From positions 1 through 25,740 of the forward strand of contig JBBROH010000035.1 of the NCBI GenBank assembly GCA_038229595.1: DNA of 25,740 nt. Reading direction: 5' to 3'. The notes below the pieces were generated by a model. The model saw only the letters and a program-made list of their open reading frames with translations. It searched no databases and was not told the DNA's origin. Below, piece after piece: positions 14,456-22,730 of the stretch. The position numbers and the translations under genes are program-made. Within the stretch, counting starts at the first letter, position 1. Every line of letters begins with the position of its first letter. Origin of the DNA: JBBROH01 sp038229595 (GTDB lineage Bacteria > Chloroflexota > Chloroflexia > QHBQ01).

Positions 14456-15472
14456 ATGAGCAATGAGGTGGAGCAGTTGGACAATGACGAGGCTGATGTG
14501 ATTAGTAATGATGAGGTGCTGGCCGAGGTCAAGCGGTGGGGGTTGGGCGAGGCTGAATGGCGGCTGCTGATGCTGGTTGATAAGTACGGGCCGTTGCGAG
14601 CTGCTCATCTTGACTTGCTGCTAGGTGAGGCTTGTGGGGAGCAGGTGCAGCGGTTGGTCGAGGCTGACTTCCTGATACGCTTGGAGATCGGCAAGGGGCG
14701 CGGTGAGTCGTTGTTGCTGGCTGATTATGGTCGGGTGTGGTTGCCGTTGTACAAAGGACGTAAGCGCATACCGAATGATCTGGTGGGCCGCTACACAAGG
14801 TTTGGTAACTGGCTGCATCACGACACAAAGGTGGCTGACTTCATGGTGTCGTTTCTGGCCGAGACCGAGTTGTTGGCTGGGCAGGTTGATTGGTTCACGC
14901 CGCGCCGCCATCCTGATCGTGAGGGCTACCGGGTGGTGCGTTGGGATGCCTGTAGTCGCTTTAGTCTGTTTGGTCGTTCGTTCGGCTTTGTACTGGAAGC
15001 GGATTGCAGCAGCGAGGAGAACCCGAAGTTTGCCGAGAAGGTCTACCGCTATCAGGAGTACCTCGACGACTTTGACTGGCAAGGAGTGGTAGCCTATGGT
15101 GAGGTGCTGCCGATTTTGGTGGTGACAACCGGCGGCGAGACCCGGCTACAGAACATGAAGCGGGCGGTCAACAAGGTGCTGGCCGAGGTAGAGGGCAGTG
15201 AGGTGCAGCAGTGGTGGTTCACGACTTACGACCGGCTGGCGGCTGACCCATTGCGTAATCCACTCTATGCGCCGGTCTGGGAGCAGGGCTGGTCGGTAGC
15301 TGCACCAGTGTTGCAGTACAACGACGACCTCCACGCGGTCAGCAACTACCTGCACAAGCTGGCGACCGACTATGATAATCTGCTCGGCTTGGAGCGACAA
15401 GCGGCGACCAGGAAGCTGCAACGGCTGCGTTCAACTTTGTCGCTGCTGGTTGAACGGCTGGTCAAGCAGTAA
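14456..15472 (+). CDS. Replication-relaxation family protein (MOBC-type relaxase-like)
   Basis: 338 residues. An N-terminal winged helix (~30-95: 'EWRLLMLVDKYGPLRAAHLDLL', then 'RLVEADFLIRLE') is followed by 'WLHHDTKVADFMVSFL' (119-134) and a PD-(D/E)XK-like core: Asp164 in 'RWDA', Glu181/Asp183 in 'VLEAD' and Lys195 in 'FAEKVYRYQEYL'. This matches the Replic_Relax layout (PF13814), related to MOBC relaxases such as CloDF13 MobC and pAD1 TraX, which nick at oriT with a nuclease-like fold. The assignment is by pattern, not alignment. The start is ATG 14456 with GGAGG (14444-14448) 7 bases upstream. The next gene follows after 29 bases and looks like a paralogue. Confidence 0.65.
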   Translation: MSNEVEQLDNDEADVISNDEVLAEVKRWGLGEAEWRLLMLVDKYGPLRAAHLDLLLGEACGEQVQRLVEADFLIRLEIGKGRGESLLLADYGRVWLPLYKGRKRIPNDLVGRYTRFGNWLHHDTKVADFMVSFLAETELLAGQVDWFTPRRHPDREGYRVVRWDACSRFSLFGRSFGFVLEADCSSEENPKFAEKVYRYQEYLDDFDWQGVVAYGEVLPILVVTTGGETRLQNMKRAVNKVLAEVEGSEVQQWWFTTYDRLAADPLRNPLYAPVWEQGWSVAAPVLQYNDDLHAVSNYLHKLATDYDNLLGLERQAATRKLQRLRSTLSLLVERLVKQ

Positions 15473-15501
15473 CTATTGCAGCAAGCAGCATAGGAGCAAC
15501 A

Positions 15502-16302
15502 ATGGTCAGACAGCGAACCGAACTTAAGATTGACGAGCATGGAGAGGCGGTAATGAACCTGCTCAACGAGTACGACGTGCTGCGGGGCGGGCAACTACGC
15601 CGGGCGGTGTTCGCAGGGCGGTCGGAGGCCACCCAGCGGCGGTTGGGCTACACCTTGATGGCTGATCTGCTGCAAGGCGCGGTGGTGGAGCGCGTCTATC
15701 TACCGAGCGAGGAAGCGGTCTACTTGCTGGGGGTGCAAGGACGTGACGAGCTGAGGAGGCGCGGCCAGCAGGTGAGCGACCACAACCTGACCGCCGTCCG
15801 CAATTCGGTGCTACTCCATCGGCTGGCAATCAACGAGGTGCTGCTAGCGGTGCGGCTTGACCACCAGCGGCGCGGAGTGGATAACTCATGGTACTTGAGC
15901 AAGGGAGCAGGTGGCGAAGCCTACCCCACCGGGCAGTTGTCAGTCGCACGTCCGGGCCGGCTGGCAGGCTACTGGCGTGCTACCATCGAGCCTATCTTCT
16001 ACCAAATTGATTTCCATAAACGGGTAATGGCGTACATGGAAGCGAGCAAAGGCAAGGAGAGCAACAAGCTCCCGGCCTTGCTGCTGGTAACACCAGCGGC
16101 GGATTTCGAGCGACTGCTGGATTGGCTGGACAACGTTATTTACTCCTACCCAGCCGCTCGCTCAACCTGGGTAGCCCGCTTGGAAGCAGTACGAGCCGCA
16201 GCACAGGCCGGGCGCAACCCACTGGCAGCCCCAATCTGGCGCGAAGCCATGTGGACAGAGCCAGAGGAAGGCCCAGTAGGTGGCTGGTGGCAGCCAAGCT
16301 GA
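15502..16302 (+). CDS. Second replication-relaxation-like winged-helix protein
   Basis: 266 residues. An N-terminal winged helix (~15-75: 'VMNLLNEYDVLRGGQLRRAVF') is followed by 'LLHRLAINEVLLAVRL' near 108-123 and 'IEPIFYQIDFHKRVMAYMEA' near 166-185. The order parallels the preceding gene, but the acidic core is changed and the protein shorter. It may be a non-catalytic partner, a plasmid copy regulator, or a divergent enzyme. AGGAG (15492-15496) lies 5 bases before the ATG. It is almost certainly cotranscribed with the gene before it. Family membership is tentative. Confidence 0.6.
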   Translation: MVRQRTELKIDEHGEAVMNLLNEYDVLRGGQLRRAVFAGRSEATQRRLGYTLMADLLQGAVVERVYLPSEEAVYLLGVQGRDELRRRGQQVSDHNLTAVRNSVLLHRLAINEVLLAVRLDHQRRGVDNSWYLSKGAGGEAYPTGQLSVARPGRLAGYWRATIEPIFYQIDFHKRVMAYMEASKGKESNKLPALLLVTPAADFERLLDWLDNVIYSYPAARSTWVARLEAVRAAAQAGRNPLAAPIWREAMWTEPEEGPVGGWWQPS

Positions 16303-16332
16303 TCTTATGAGCAACTGGGTAGTTGAGGAGTT

Positions 16333-16366
16333 GAGAGCGTGCAACGCTCACCCTACCGGGCCTGCT
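16333..16366 (+). repeat. Dispersed 34-base repeat, copy 2
   Basis: Partner of 12612-12645. It fills the short gap between the converging relaxase-like and HTH genes and contains GAGCGT-GCA-ACGCTC, a 6-bp stem, so it may also act as a weak bidirectional terminator. Confidence 0.55.
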
Positions 16367-16687
16367 TTACTGTCCAGCTACTAACCGGCACGGGTCACAC
16401 TCTGACCCCTGCGCCTGTAGCTCGCCCTCCTTGTTCTGTCGGGCGAACTGAGCGACGGTGTAACCGACAGCAGCTTGCAGGGCAGTGGCGAACTCGTCGC
16501 CGAAGGCTTGCCGCAGTGCCTCAATCTCGCGGCGGTTGAGGCGGCTGCGCCCAGCGTGGGTCAGCCACATTAGGCCCATCGTTGACAGGCCGCCACCTTG
16601 CGCCACCTGCCGGGGGTGCAGCCTGGCTTGAGTAAACCTCTCGCTCAACAACTGTGCAACTAACTGGCTATCGTTCTTCAGCTTCAT
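16367..16687 (-). CDS. XRE-like HTH protein, candidate controller of the restriction-modification genes
   Basis: 106 residues. A helix-turn-helix-like region runs from ~18 to 65: 'FTQARLHPRQVAQGGGLST', then 'GRSRLNRREIEALRQAFG', with the spacing of the lambda-repressor/XRE fold. AAGGAAGG lies 5 bases before the ATG, and a near-consensus promoter reads into it. It is divergent from mod and shares a palindrome covering both -35 boxes, the layout of controller (C) proteins of restriction-modification systems. Most known C proteins are ~80-100 residues and belong to type II systems, so a C protein with a type III system would be unusual. Similarity is by eye only. Confidence 0.65.
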   Translation of the reverse strand: MKLKNDSQLVAQLLSERFTQARLHPRQVAQGGGLSTMGLMWLTHAGRSRLNRREIEALRQAFGDEFATALQAAVGYTVAQFARQNKEGELQAQGSECDPCRLVAGQ

Positions 16688-16713
16688 GGTGGCCTTCCTT
16701 GTAGGATGAGGCT

Positions 16714-16742
16714 ATTGTAGAACGATTGTGCTTGCTTGTCAA
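16714..16742 (-). promoter_or_regulatory. Promoter of the HTH controller gene
   Basis: On the minus strand, TTGACA (16742-16737), a 17-base spacer and TACAAT (16719-16714): nearly perfect consensus, so the gene is expected to be strongly expressed unless repressed. Confidence 0.8.
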
Positions 16743-16751
16743 GGGCTTGAC
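16738..16751. promoter_or_regulatory. Palindromic operator between divergent promoters
   Basis: GTCAAG-GG-CTTGAC (6-2-6) overlaps the -35 boxes of both the HTH gene and mod. One bound dimer could repress both. It arises partly because two -35 boxes face away from each other, so the palindrome alone is not proof. Confidence 0.5.
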
Positions 16752-16775
16752 CGCCACCGCCTCCGCTAGTATAAT
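16747..16775 (+). promoter_or_regulatory. Promoter of the type III mod gene
   Basis: TTGACC (16747-16752), a 17-base spacer and TATAAT (16770-16775). Predicted start near 16782, leaving a leader of about 65 bases before the GTG at 16847. Confidence 0.8.
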
Positions 16776-16846
16776 GCTGTGCGTGGTTCATTATGATTGA
16801 TTGTTGTAGGGGCTGGACTTGTCCGCCCACCCGAAGGAGCAGCGAC

Positions 16847-18682
16847 GTGCTGAACGATGAGCAGGAGCAGGACAGCGGGCTGGCGGGCGACCGTCTGCGG
16901 CAACTGGCGCAGCTATTCCCCGAAGCCGTGCGCGAGGGGCAGCTTGATGTTGAAGCCCTGCGCCGCGCCGTCGGGCAGCCCGATGACGGTGGCCGCGAAC
17001 GCTATGCCTTTAGCTGGGCGGGCAAGCGCGAGGCGACCCTGGCCGTCAACCAGCCGACCCAGGCCGCTCTTGTGCCGGTGGATGAGCAGTCGGTCAAGCC
17101 CACCGCCACCGCCAACTACTTCATTGAGGGCGAGAACCTCGAAGTGCTGAAGCTGCTCTACAAGCCCTACGCCGCTAAGGTCAAGCTCATCTACATTGAC
17201 CCGCCCTACAACACCGGCAACGATTTCGTCTACCCCGACAACTTCCGCGAACCGCTGCAACAATACCTGCGCGTCACCGGCCAGCTTGACGACGACGGCA
17301 ACGCAGTTAGCACCAACCTCGACCGCAACGGCCACAAACATTCGACGTGGCTGACCATGATGTACCCCCGCCTGCTCCTTGCCCGCCAACTGCTGCGCGA
17401 CGACGGCGTTATCTTCATCAGCATTGACGACAACGAGGCCGCCGACCTGCGCCTGCTGATGGATGAGGTGTTTGGTGAGGAGAACTTTGTTGCCACTATT
17501 GTTTGGCAGAAGAAGTATGGGCCAGCTAATGACGCTAAGTTCATTTCAGAAACACACGATTATGTTGTTTTGTATGCAAAGGATTTGAGCAAGTGGAAGC
17601 CTGTTTTGCTTGATAGAAACGAGGATCAGCTTTCTGATTACCAGAACCCAGACGACGATCCACGTGGCTCTTACAGGTTGAGTGACTTGTCCGTTAAAAC
17701 CGCAGCAGAATCAAACATATACCCAATAACTACGCCAACAGGCAAGGTCGTCTACCCGCCAGCTAGCCGGTCGTGGGTTGTGTCTGAAGCTAGATACAAC
17801 GAGTTGCTAGCTGACAATCGCATAGTATTTGGCAAAACTGGTACAGGCAGACCAATGCAGAAGAAGTTTCTGGTCGAGGTTAAGCAGGGCATAACCCCGC
17901 AGACATGGTGGGACAGAGAGTTTGCGGGCGACAACAAGACCGCACGCTATGAAGTCAAAGAGCTGATGCCCGAAAACGTTTTTGACAATCCAAAGCCAGC
18001 TAGCTTGATTAAGCGCATCTTGCAGCTAGCCACCCAGCCGCAGAACAACGACCTCATCCTCGACTTCTTCGCTGGGAGCGGCACGACCGCACAGGCGGTG
18101 CTGGAACTCAACCGCGAAGATGGGGGCAACCGCCGCTTCATCCTCGTGCAACTACCAGAGCCGACTGGCAAACCCGACTACCCCACCATCGCCGAGATTG
18201 GCAAGGAGCGCGTCCGCCGCGTCATCGCCCGGATGCAGGCCGCCGACGCAGGCAAGCTCGACCTTAGCACCCGCAGCACGCCAGAGGATTTGGGCTTCCG
18301 CACCTTCCGCCTCGTCGCCAGCAGCTATAAACGCTGGCAGCCGGTCACGCAAGCCGACTTCATCAACAAAATCGCCGAGCAGCGCGACCCCCTCGCCGAC
18401 GGCTGGCAGCCCGAACCGCTACTCTGGGAACTGGCCCTGCGCGAAGGCTACAGCCTTGCCACCACGATTGACGCACTGACCGACGGCCTCTACCGCGTCG
18501 CCGACCCCGACAAGCAGCAGGCCATGTTGGTCAGCCTGTCGGCCACCAGCCCACAACTGACCACCGTGCCGCTGGACGGCATCAGCCTGCTGCTCGTCCG
18601 CGACCGCGACCTCGACGACAGCCAGCTAGCCAACCTCAAGTTGCAGGCAAAAGCACTGGGCCTGCGCTTCCGCACGATTTAG
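16847..18682 (+). CDS. mod: Type III restriction-modification DNA methyltransferase (Mod)
   Basis: About 611 residues; a site-specific adenine-N6 methyltransferase that with Res forms a type III complex. 'IYIDPPYNTGND' gives the catalytic DPPY at 118-121. The AdoMet-binding motif 'DFFAGSGTT' is at 406-414, so the motif order is that of beta-class enzymes. The ~285 residues between hold the target-recognition domain. GTG 16847 is chosen because AAGGAG (16834-16839) lies 7 bases upstream; ATG 16793 is in frame but only about 11 bases after the predicted transcription start and has no RBS. The segment ~17480-18000 is much AT-richer than either flank, suggesting a swapped recognition domain. res lies 976 bases downstream, separated by an inserted gene pair. 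Confidence 0.95.
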   Translation: MLNDEQEQDSGLAGDRLRQLAQLFPEAVREGQLDVEALRRAVGQPDDGGRERYAFSWAGKREATLAVNQPTQAALVPVDEQSVKPTATANYFIEGENLEVLKLLYKPYAAKVKLIYIDPPYNTGNDFVYPDNFREPLQQYLRVTGQLDDDGNAVSTNLDRNGHKHSTWLTMMYPRLLLARQLLRDDGVIFISIDDNEAADLRLLMDEVFGEENFVATIVWQKKYGPANDAKFISETHDYVVLYAKDLSKWKPVLLDRNEDQLSDYQNPDDDPRGSYRLSDLSVKTAAESNIYPITTPTGKVVYPPASRSWVVSEARYNELLADNRIVFGKTGTGRPMQKKFLVEVKQGITPQTWWDREFAGDNKTARYEVKELMPENVFDNPKPASLIKRILQLATQPQNNDLILDFFAGSGTTAQAVLELNREDGGNRRFILVQLPEPTGKPDYPTIAEIGKERVRRVIARMQAADAGKLDLSTRSTPEDLGFRTFRLVASSYKRWQPVTQADFINKIAEQRDPLADGWQPEPLLWELALREGYSLATTIDALTDGLYRVADPDKQQAMLVSLSATSPQLTTVPLDGISLLLVRDRDLDDSQLANLKLQAKALGLRFRTI

Positions 18683-18747
18683 GATTATAGATTACAGATT
18701 ATAGAAGGGGACGGTCTGGGTTAGGCCGCCAGCGGTTGGCAGGCGGA

Positions 18748-18756
18748 TGGTATAAT
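18748..18756 (+). promoter_or_regulatory. Extended -10 promoter of the nucleotidyltransferase/HTH pair
   Basis: TGG-TATAAT with a perfect -10 hexamer at 18751-18756 and the extended TG at 18748-18749, 20 bases before the GTG. No good -35 is seen, which an extended -10 can tolerate. It gives the inserted pair independent expression. Confidence 0.55.
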
Positions 18757-18776
18757 ATGAGCAGACGAGGTAGCCA

Positions 18777-19214
18777 GTGATACCACCCTTCGATGAAGAT
18801 GGCAACCTGCCAGCGGGCATCCACGCAGCCAGCGCAGCCGAGTTCCGCAAACGCTACGGTCGCGGGGTGCGCCGCGCCGAGTTGCTGGCTGGGCTGGACA
18901 GCGCAATCCTCGCACTGCGCCGGGCTGGTTGCCGCACCCTCTACCTCAACGGCAGCTTCACCACCGCCAACCCCAAACCCAACGACTACGATGGTTGCTG
19001 GGAGGAAGCGGGTATAGATTATGATCTGCTTGACCCGGTGTTGCTCGACTTTAGTGACAGCCGCGTTGCCCAAAAGTACAAGTTCCGGGGCGAACTGTTC
19101 CCAGCGCATGACCCTGCCGACGATGCAGGGACTATCTACCTCGACTTCTTTCAGCGCAACCGCGACAAGCAGGCTAAAGGTATTATTGCCCTGGATTTGG
19201 AGCAATGGAAATGA
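18777..19214 (+). CDS. Nucleotidyltransferase-like protein (DUF6932-type), candidate toxin
   Basis: 145 residues. 'MIPPFDEDGNLPAGIH' at the N terminus and 'LYLNGSFTTANPKPNDYDGCW' in the middle match a small family of polymerase-beta-fold nucleotidyltransferase-like proteins (DUF6932, from memory): Gly59-Ser60 and the acidic pair Asp70/Asp72 form the expected GS...DxD motif. Such proteins are often paired with an XRE protein, as here, and have been viewed as toxin-antitoxin-like. Start GTG, with GAGG (18767-18770) 6 bases upstream. It overlaps the next gene by ATGA. It sits between mod and res, so it could also be part of the defence operon. The enzymatic substrate is unknown. Confidence 0.7.
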   Translation: MIPPFDEDGNLPAGIHAASAAEFRKRYGRGVRRAELLAGLDSAILALRRAGCRTLYLNGSFTTANPKPNDYDGCWEEAGIDYDLLDPVLLDFSDSRVAQKYKFRGELFPAHDPADDAGTIYLDFFQRNRDKQAKGIIALDLEQWK

Positions 19215-19639
19215 TCAAGAACGACCACCAACGCGAAGTCACCCTTGAGTGGGTCGAACGCTTCAAGCGCAATCTGGAACTGGCTGAGGCCGACACCAAC
19301 CCGGCCACGCACCCTAAGCTGCGGCAGGCCCGCATTGATGCTTACCGCAGCCAGATCGTCACCTTCCGGCAAGAACTAGCTGAGTACGACGCGCTCAAGG
19401 CGGGCGGGCCGCTGGACTTCCACGCGCTGAACATTAGCGAACTGCCACGCCTGCTAATCCGCGCCCGCATCGCCGCTGGCATCAGCGAGGCCGAGTTCGC
19501 CCAACAACTGGACATGACCGAGCGCGAAGTCCACCGCCTCGAAGATTTTGAGTACGCCGAGGCCGACCTCGACCTGCTAGAGCGGGCCGCCGCCGCGCTG
19601 GGCATCAAACTGACCGTTGAGCCAGTCGCTATCCGCTAA
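19211..19639 (+). CDS. XRE-family HTH protein, candidate antitoxin
   Basis: 142 residues. An N-terminal helical part ('MIKNDHQREVTLEWVERFKR', then 'SQIVTFRQELAEYDAL' near 48-62) precedes a C-terminal XRE helix-turn-helix at ~80-135 ('RLLIRARIAAGISEAEFAQQ', 'REVHRLEDFEYAEADL'). The fold order, regulation-type HTH at the C terminus with a helical N terminus, is common in partners of DUF6932 nucleotidyltransferases. ATG 19211 overlaps the previous stop (ATGA) and has GGAG 8 bases upstream; ATG 19205 is also in frame. res follows after 18 bases, so the antitoxin candidate and the nuclease are translationally close. Confidence 0.8.
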   Translation: MIKNDHQREVTLEWVERFKRNLELAEADTNPATHPKLRQARIDAYRSQIVTFRQELAEYDALKAGGPLDFHALNISELPRLLIRARIAAGISEAEFAQQLDMTEREVHRLEDFEYAEADLDLLERAAAALGIKLTVEPVAIR

Positions 19640-19657
19640 CCACCCGGAGCCACCCCC

Positions 19658-22432
19658 ATGAAGTTCCACTTCGACCCCAACCAAACCTACCAGCTTGACG
19701 CGATTAACGCCGTCGCCGACCTGTTCGACGGCCAGCCCAATGTCGCCGCCGACCCCGCCAGCATCGACCCCGACAGCGGCGTGGCCGCCCTCGCCAACCG
19801 CCTTGCGCTCGACTACGACGCATTGTTGGCGAACTTGCAGGCCGTGCAGCAAGACGGCGGCCTGCCGCTCAGCAGCAACCTTGCGGGCCTGCCCGTCGCC
19901 GCCGACTTCGTCGCCACCGCCCCGGTCGTCAACCCCGAAGCTGCGCCGCTCATCCCCAACTACACCGTCGAAATGGAGACCGGCACCGGCAAGACCTACG
20001 TCTACCTGCGGACGATCTTTCAACTCAACCAGCAGTACGGCTACCGCAAGTTCATTATCATCGTGCCGTCGGTCGCCGTGCGCGAGGGCGTAATCAAGTC
20101 GCTACAACTGACCGCGAGCCATCTGCTGGGGCTGTACGCCAACCCGCCCTACAACTACTTCACCTACAACGCGAATAATCTGGCCCAAGTGCAACGCTTC
20201 GCCGACAGCCAGAACATCGAAGTGATGGTCATCACCCTCGCCGCCTTCAACAAAGACAGCAACGTACTCAATCAAGCCCGCGACAAAATGGCGAGGCCGA
20301 TCAGCTACCTGCAAGCCACCAACCCCATCCTCATCCTTGACGAACCGCAGAACATGGCGAGCGGCCTCAGCAAGCAGGCAATCGCCAACCTCAACCCGCT
20401 GTTCGTCCTGCGCTACTCCGCCACCCACCGCGAACGCTACAACCTCATCTACCGCCTGACCCCCTACCAGGCCTACCGCGAGGGGCTGGTCAAGCGCATC
20501 GAGGTCGCCTCTGTCCTGCGCGAGGACGACCCCAACCGCGCCTACCTGCGCCTCGTCGAAGTCAAGGCTAGCGGCAAGAAGCTGACCGCCCAAGTCGAAG
20601 CCTACCAACGACTGGTAAGCAACGCTGTGCAACCCCACATCTTCAATCTGGAACTGGACGACGACCTTGAACGTGAGAGCAAGAACCCCCTCTACCGGGG
20701 CTATGTCGTTACCGGCATCCACCGTGCCGCCAGCGCAGGCGTGGATACTGTCGAGTTCGGCACACGTAAGCTGACCGCCAGCCAGCCTTTCGGGGCCGAC
20801 CGCGACGCAATTATCGAGCGGCAGGTACGCTACACCGTCGAGGAACACTTCCGCAAACAAGCGAACTACATGGCGCAAGGCATCAAGGTGCTGACCCTAT
20901 TCTTCATTGACAAGGTAGATAACTACGTCAACCCCGAAGGGCTAATCCGCAAAGCATTCGAGCGGGCCTACACCGACCTGCGCCCCAAAGATGCTTACTG
21001 GCAGCAGCGACCGTTGGAGCGCGTCCACAACGGCTACTTCGCCAAGCGGCGCAAGGGTGGGGTTGATGAGGAGATTGACAGCAGTGGTGACACCGCCGCC
21101 GACAACGAGGCCTACCGCCTGATCATGCAGGACAAGGAGCGGCTGCTGGACATGGCCGAACCGACCGCCTTCATCTTCAGCCACTCTGCCCTGCGCGAAG
21201 GCTGGGACAACCCCAACGTCTTCCAGATATGTACCCTCAACTTGACCACCAGCGAGGTCAAGAAGCGGCAGGAGATTGGTCGGGGGATGCGCCTTGCCGT
21301 CAACCAATCTGGCGACCGCATCAAGACCGCTGACCTCAACACCCTGACCGTCATCGCTAACCAGAGCTATGAGAGTTATGTCGCCAGCCTGCAAGCCGAG
21401 ATCGAGGCCGAGTACGGGCCGGAAGGCACGTCGCCGCCGCCCACCAACACCAGCCCCAACGCAAAGCCGACCAAAATCCGCCCCCGGCTGAAGGAGGAGA
21501 AGCTCCTTACCCCTGAGTTCCAAGCCCTCTGGCAGCGGATCAGCCGCAAGACGCGCTACGCCGTGAAGGTGGACACCGACCGGCTAGTGACCGAGGTGCT
21601 GGCCGCACTGGAACAGGAGCGCATCCGCCGCCCACGCCTATTCATCCGTAAAGCCGAAGTCAAAGTCCGCCGCAGCGACCGCCTCATGGCCGCCCCGATT
21701 GGCGGCAACACCGGCACCGAAATCGAAGCCGAATACGACCTGCCCAACATGGTCGCGCTAATCGGCGACCTGCTGGAATACAGCAACCCGCCGCTGGCCG
21801 TGACCCGCACCACGCTGGCCCGCCTCTGCACCGAGGGTAGTCCCCAAGTACAGCAGATGATGTTCGCCAACCCCTACCAGTACGCCGCCACCACCGTGCG
21901 GCTGCTCAAGCACGCGCTGGCCGAGCAGTTGGTCGCGGGCATTCAGTACATTCCACTGAACGAGTGGTACGAGCAGAGCCAGCTCAAAGCCGACGAAAAC
22001 CCTGGCCTCTACCAGATCGTCAGCCCCTACGACGGTGGCAGCGGCGCGGGCCTCTACGACCTGACCGCCTGTGACTCGCAGATCGAGGCCAAGTTCGCCC
22101 AGCGGCTGGAAGGCGATCAGCGGGTGCAACTCTACATCAAGCTGCCAGGCTGGTTCAGGGTGGACACGCCTATCGGCCAGTACGAGCCGGACTGGGCATT
22201 GGTCTGGGCGGGCCGCGACGAACACGGCGACGGCGGCCAACCGCACCTTTACCTCATGCGCGAAACGAAGGGCAGCGAACAGCTAGCCGACCTGCGCGAC
22301 GAAGAACGCTGGAAAGTCCGCTGCGGCCTCGCCCACTTCCAAGCCGCACTAGGCGTAGACTACAAGGTGATCACCGCCGAGAGCGACCTTCCCGACGGTG
22401 GCTGGCCGCCGAGCCAGTCCAGTGAGAACTAG
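19658..22432 (+). CDS. res: Type III restriction endonuclease (Res)
   Basis: 924 residues, full length for the family. SF2 helicase motifs: motif I ETGTGKT 107-113, motif II DEPQ 228-231, motif III SAT 254-256 and motif VI QEIGRG 538-543. The C-terminal nuclease has PD at 844-845 and E869-T-K871, the PD...(E)xK pattern. With Mod it would translocate or slide on unmethylated DNA and cut near head-to-head sites; Mod supplies sequence recognition. All catalytic motifs are intact, so the system looks active. The start ATG has GGAG about 11 bases upstream. Its GC content and codon use match mod's outer parts. Confidence 0.95.
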   Translation: MKFHFDPNQTYQLDAINAVADLFDGQPNVAADPASIDPDSGVAALANRLALDYDALLANLQAVQQDGGLPLSSNLAGLPVAADFVATAPVVNPEAAPLIPNYTVEMETGTGKTYVYLRTIFQLNQQYGYRKFIIIVPSVAVREGVIKSLQLTASHLLGLYANPPYNYFTYNANNLAQVQRFADSQNIEVMVITLAAFNKDSNVLNQARDKMARPISYLQATNPILILDEPQNMASGLSKQAIANLNPLFVLRYSATHRERYNLIYRLTPYQAYREGLVKRIEVASVLREDDPNRAYLRLVEVKASGKKLTAQVEAYQRLVSNAVQPHIFNLELDDDLERESKNPLYRGYVVTGIHRAASAGVDTVEFGTRKLTASQPFGADRDAIIERQVRYTVEEHFRKQANYMAQGIKVLTLFFIDKVDNYVNPEGLIRKAFERAYTDLRPKDAYWQQRPLERVHNGYFAKRRKGGVDEEIDSSGDTAADNEAYRLIMQDKERLLDMAEPTAFIFSHSALREGWDNPNVFQICTLNLTTSEVKKRQEIGRGMRLAVNQSGDRIKTADLNTLTVIANQSYESYVASLQAEIEAEYGPEGTSPPPTNTSPNAKPTKIRPRLKEEKLLTPEFQALWQRISRKTRYAVKVDTDRLVTEVLAALEQERIRRPRLFIRKAEVKVRRSDRLMAAPIGGNTGTEIEAEYDLPNMVALIGDLLEYSNPPLAVTRTTLARLCTEGSPQVQQMMFANPYQYAATTVRLLKHALAEQLVAGIQYIPLNEWYEQSQLKADENPGLYQIVSPYDGGSGAGLYDLTACDSQIEAKFAQRLEGDQRVQLYIKLPGWFRVDTPIGQYEPDWALVWAGRDEHGDGGQPHLYLMRETKGSEQLADLRDEERWKVRCGLAHFQAALGVDYKVITAESDLPDGGWPPSQSSEN

Positions 22433-22684
22433 TACATATGTTCTGGTTGATAGAAGATAAACCTTTATTAACAACATAGAGCAGCGTCACGCCGTTTAGT
22501 CTGCATCCGTAGGGCCGTATCTCCATACAGCCCGCCCACAATCGGCACGCCAGACGTGTATCTACACCCCCAACCCACTAACCCCATCAACCACTAACAC
22601 GTTTAACGTTAAACACCTGCGCCCTCGCCAACAGCAGATTTAACGTTAAATCATCCACCCTCATCCCATCCGCTCCTTCGCTAA
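22433..22684. other. Gap between converging res and rep genes
   Basis: Only 252 bases. It contains two perfect TTTAACGTTAAA sites (22602-22613, 22639-22650), the second in a partial duplication of the rep 3' end. No clear terminator hairpin was found. Confidence 0.6.
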
Positions 22685-22730
22685 CTACATACGTTGGCCG
22701 TACCCCGCGCCCAGCAGATTTAACGTTAAA
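22602..22730. promoter_or_regulatory. Three TTTAACGTTAAA palindromes around the rep 3' end
   Basis: Perfect copies at 22602-22613, 22639-22650 and 22719-22730. The last is inside the rep coding sequence, giving DLTLN near its C terminus. The second and third share 26 identical bases (22632-22657 and 22712-22737), so one arose by local duplication. Confidence 0.8.

Noticed and set aside
18683..18776. Terminator after mod (CCGCC/GGCGG pairing at about 18727-18747)
   Set aside because: Only a 5-bp stem with no T-run, and it runs into the extended -10 promoter.
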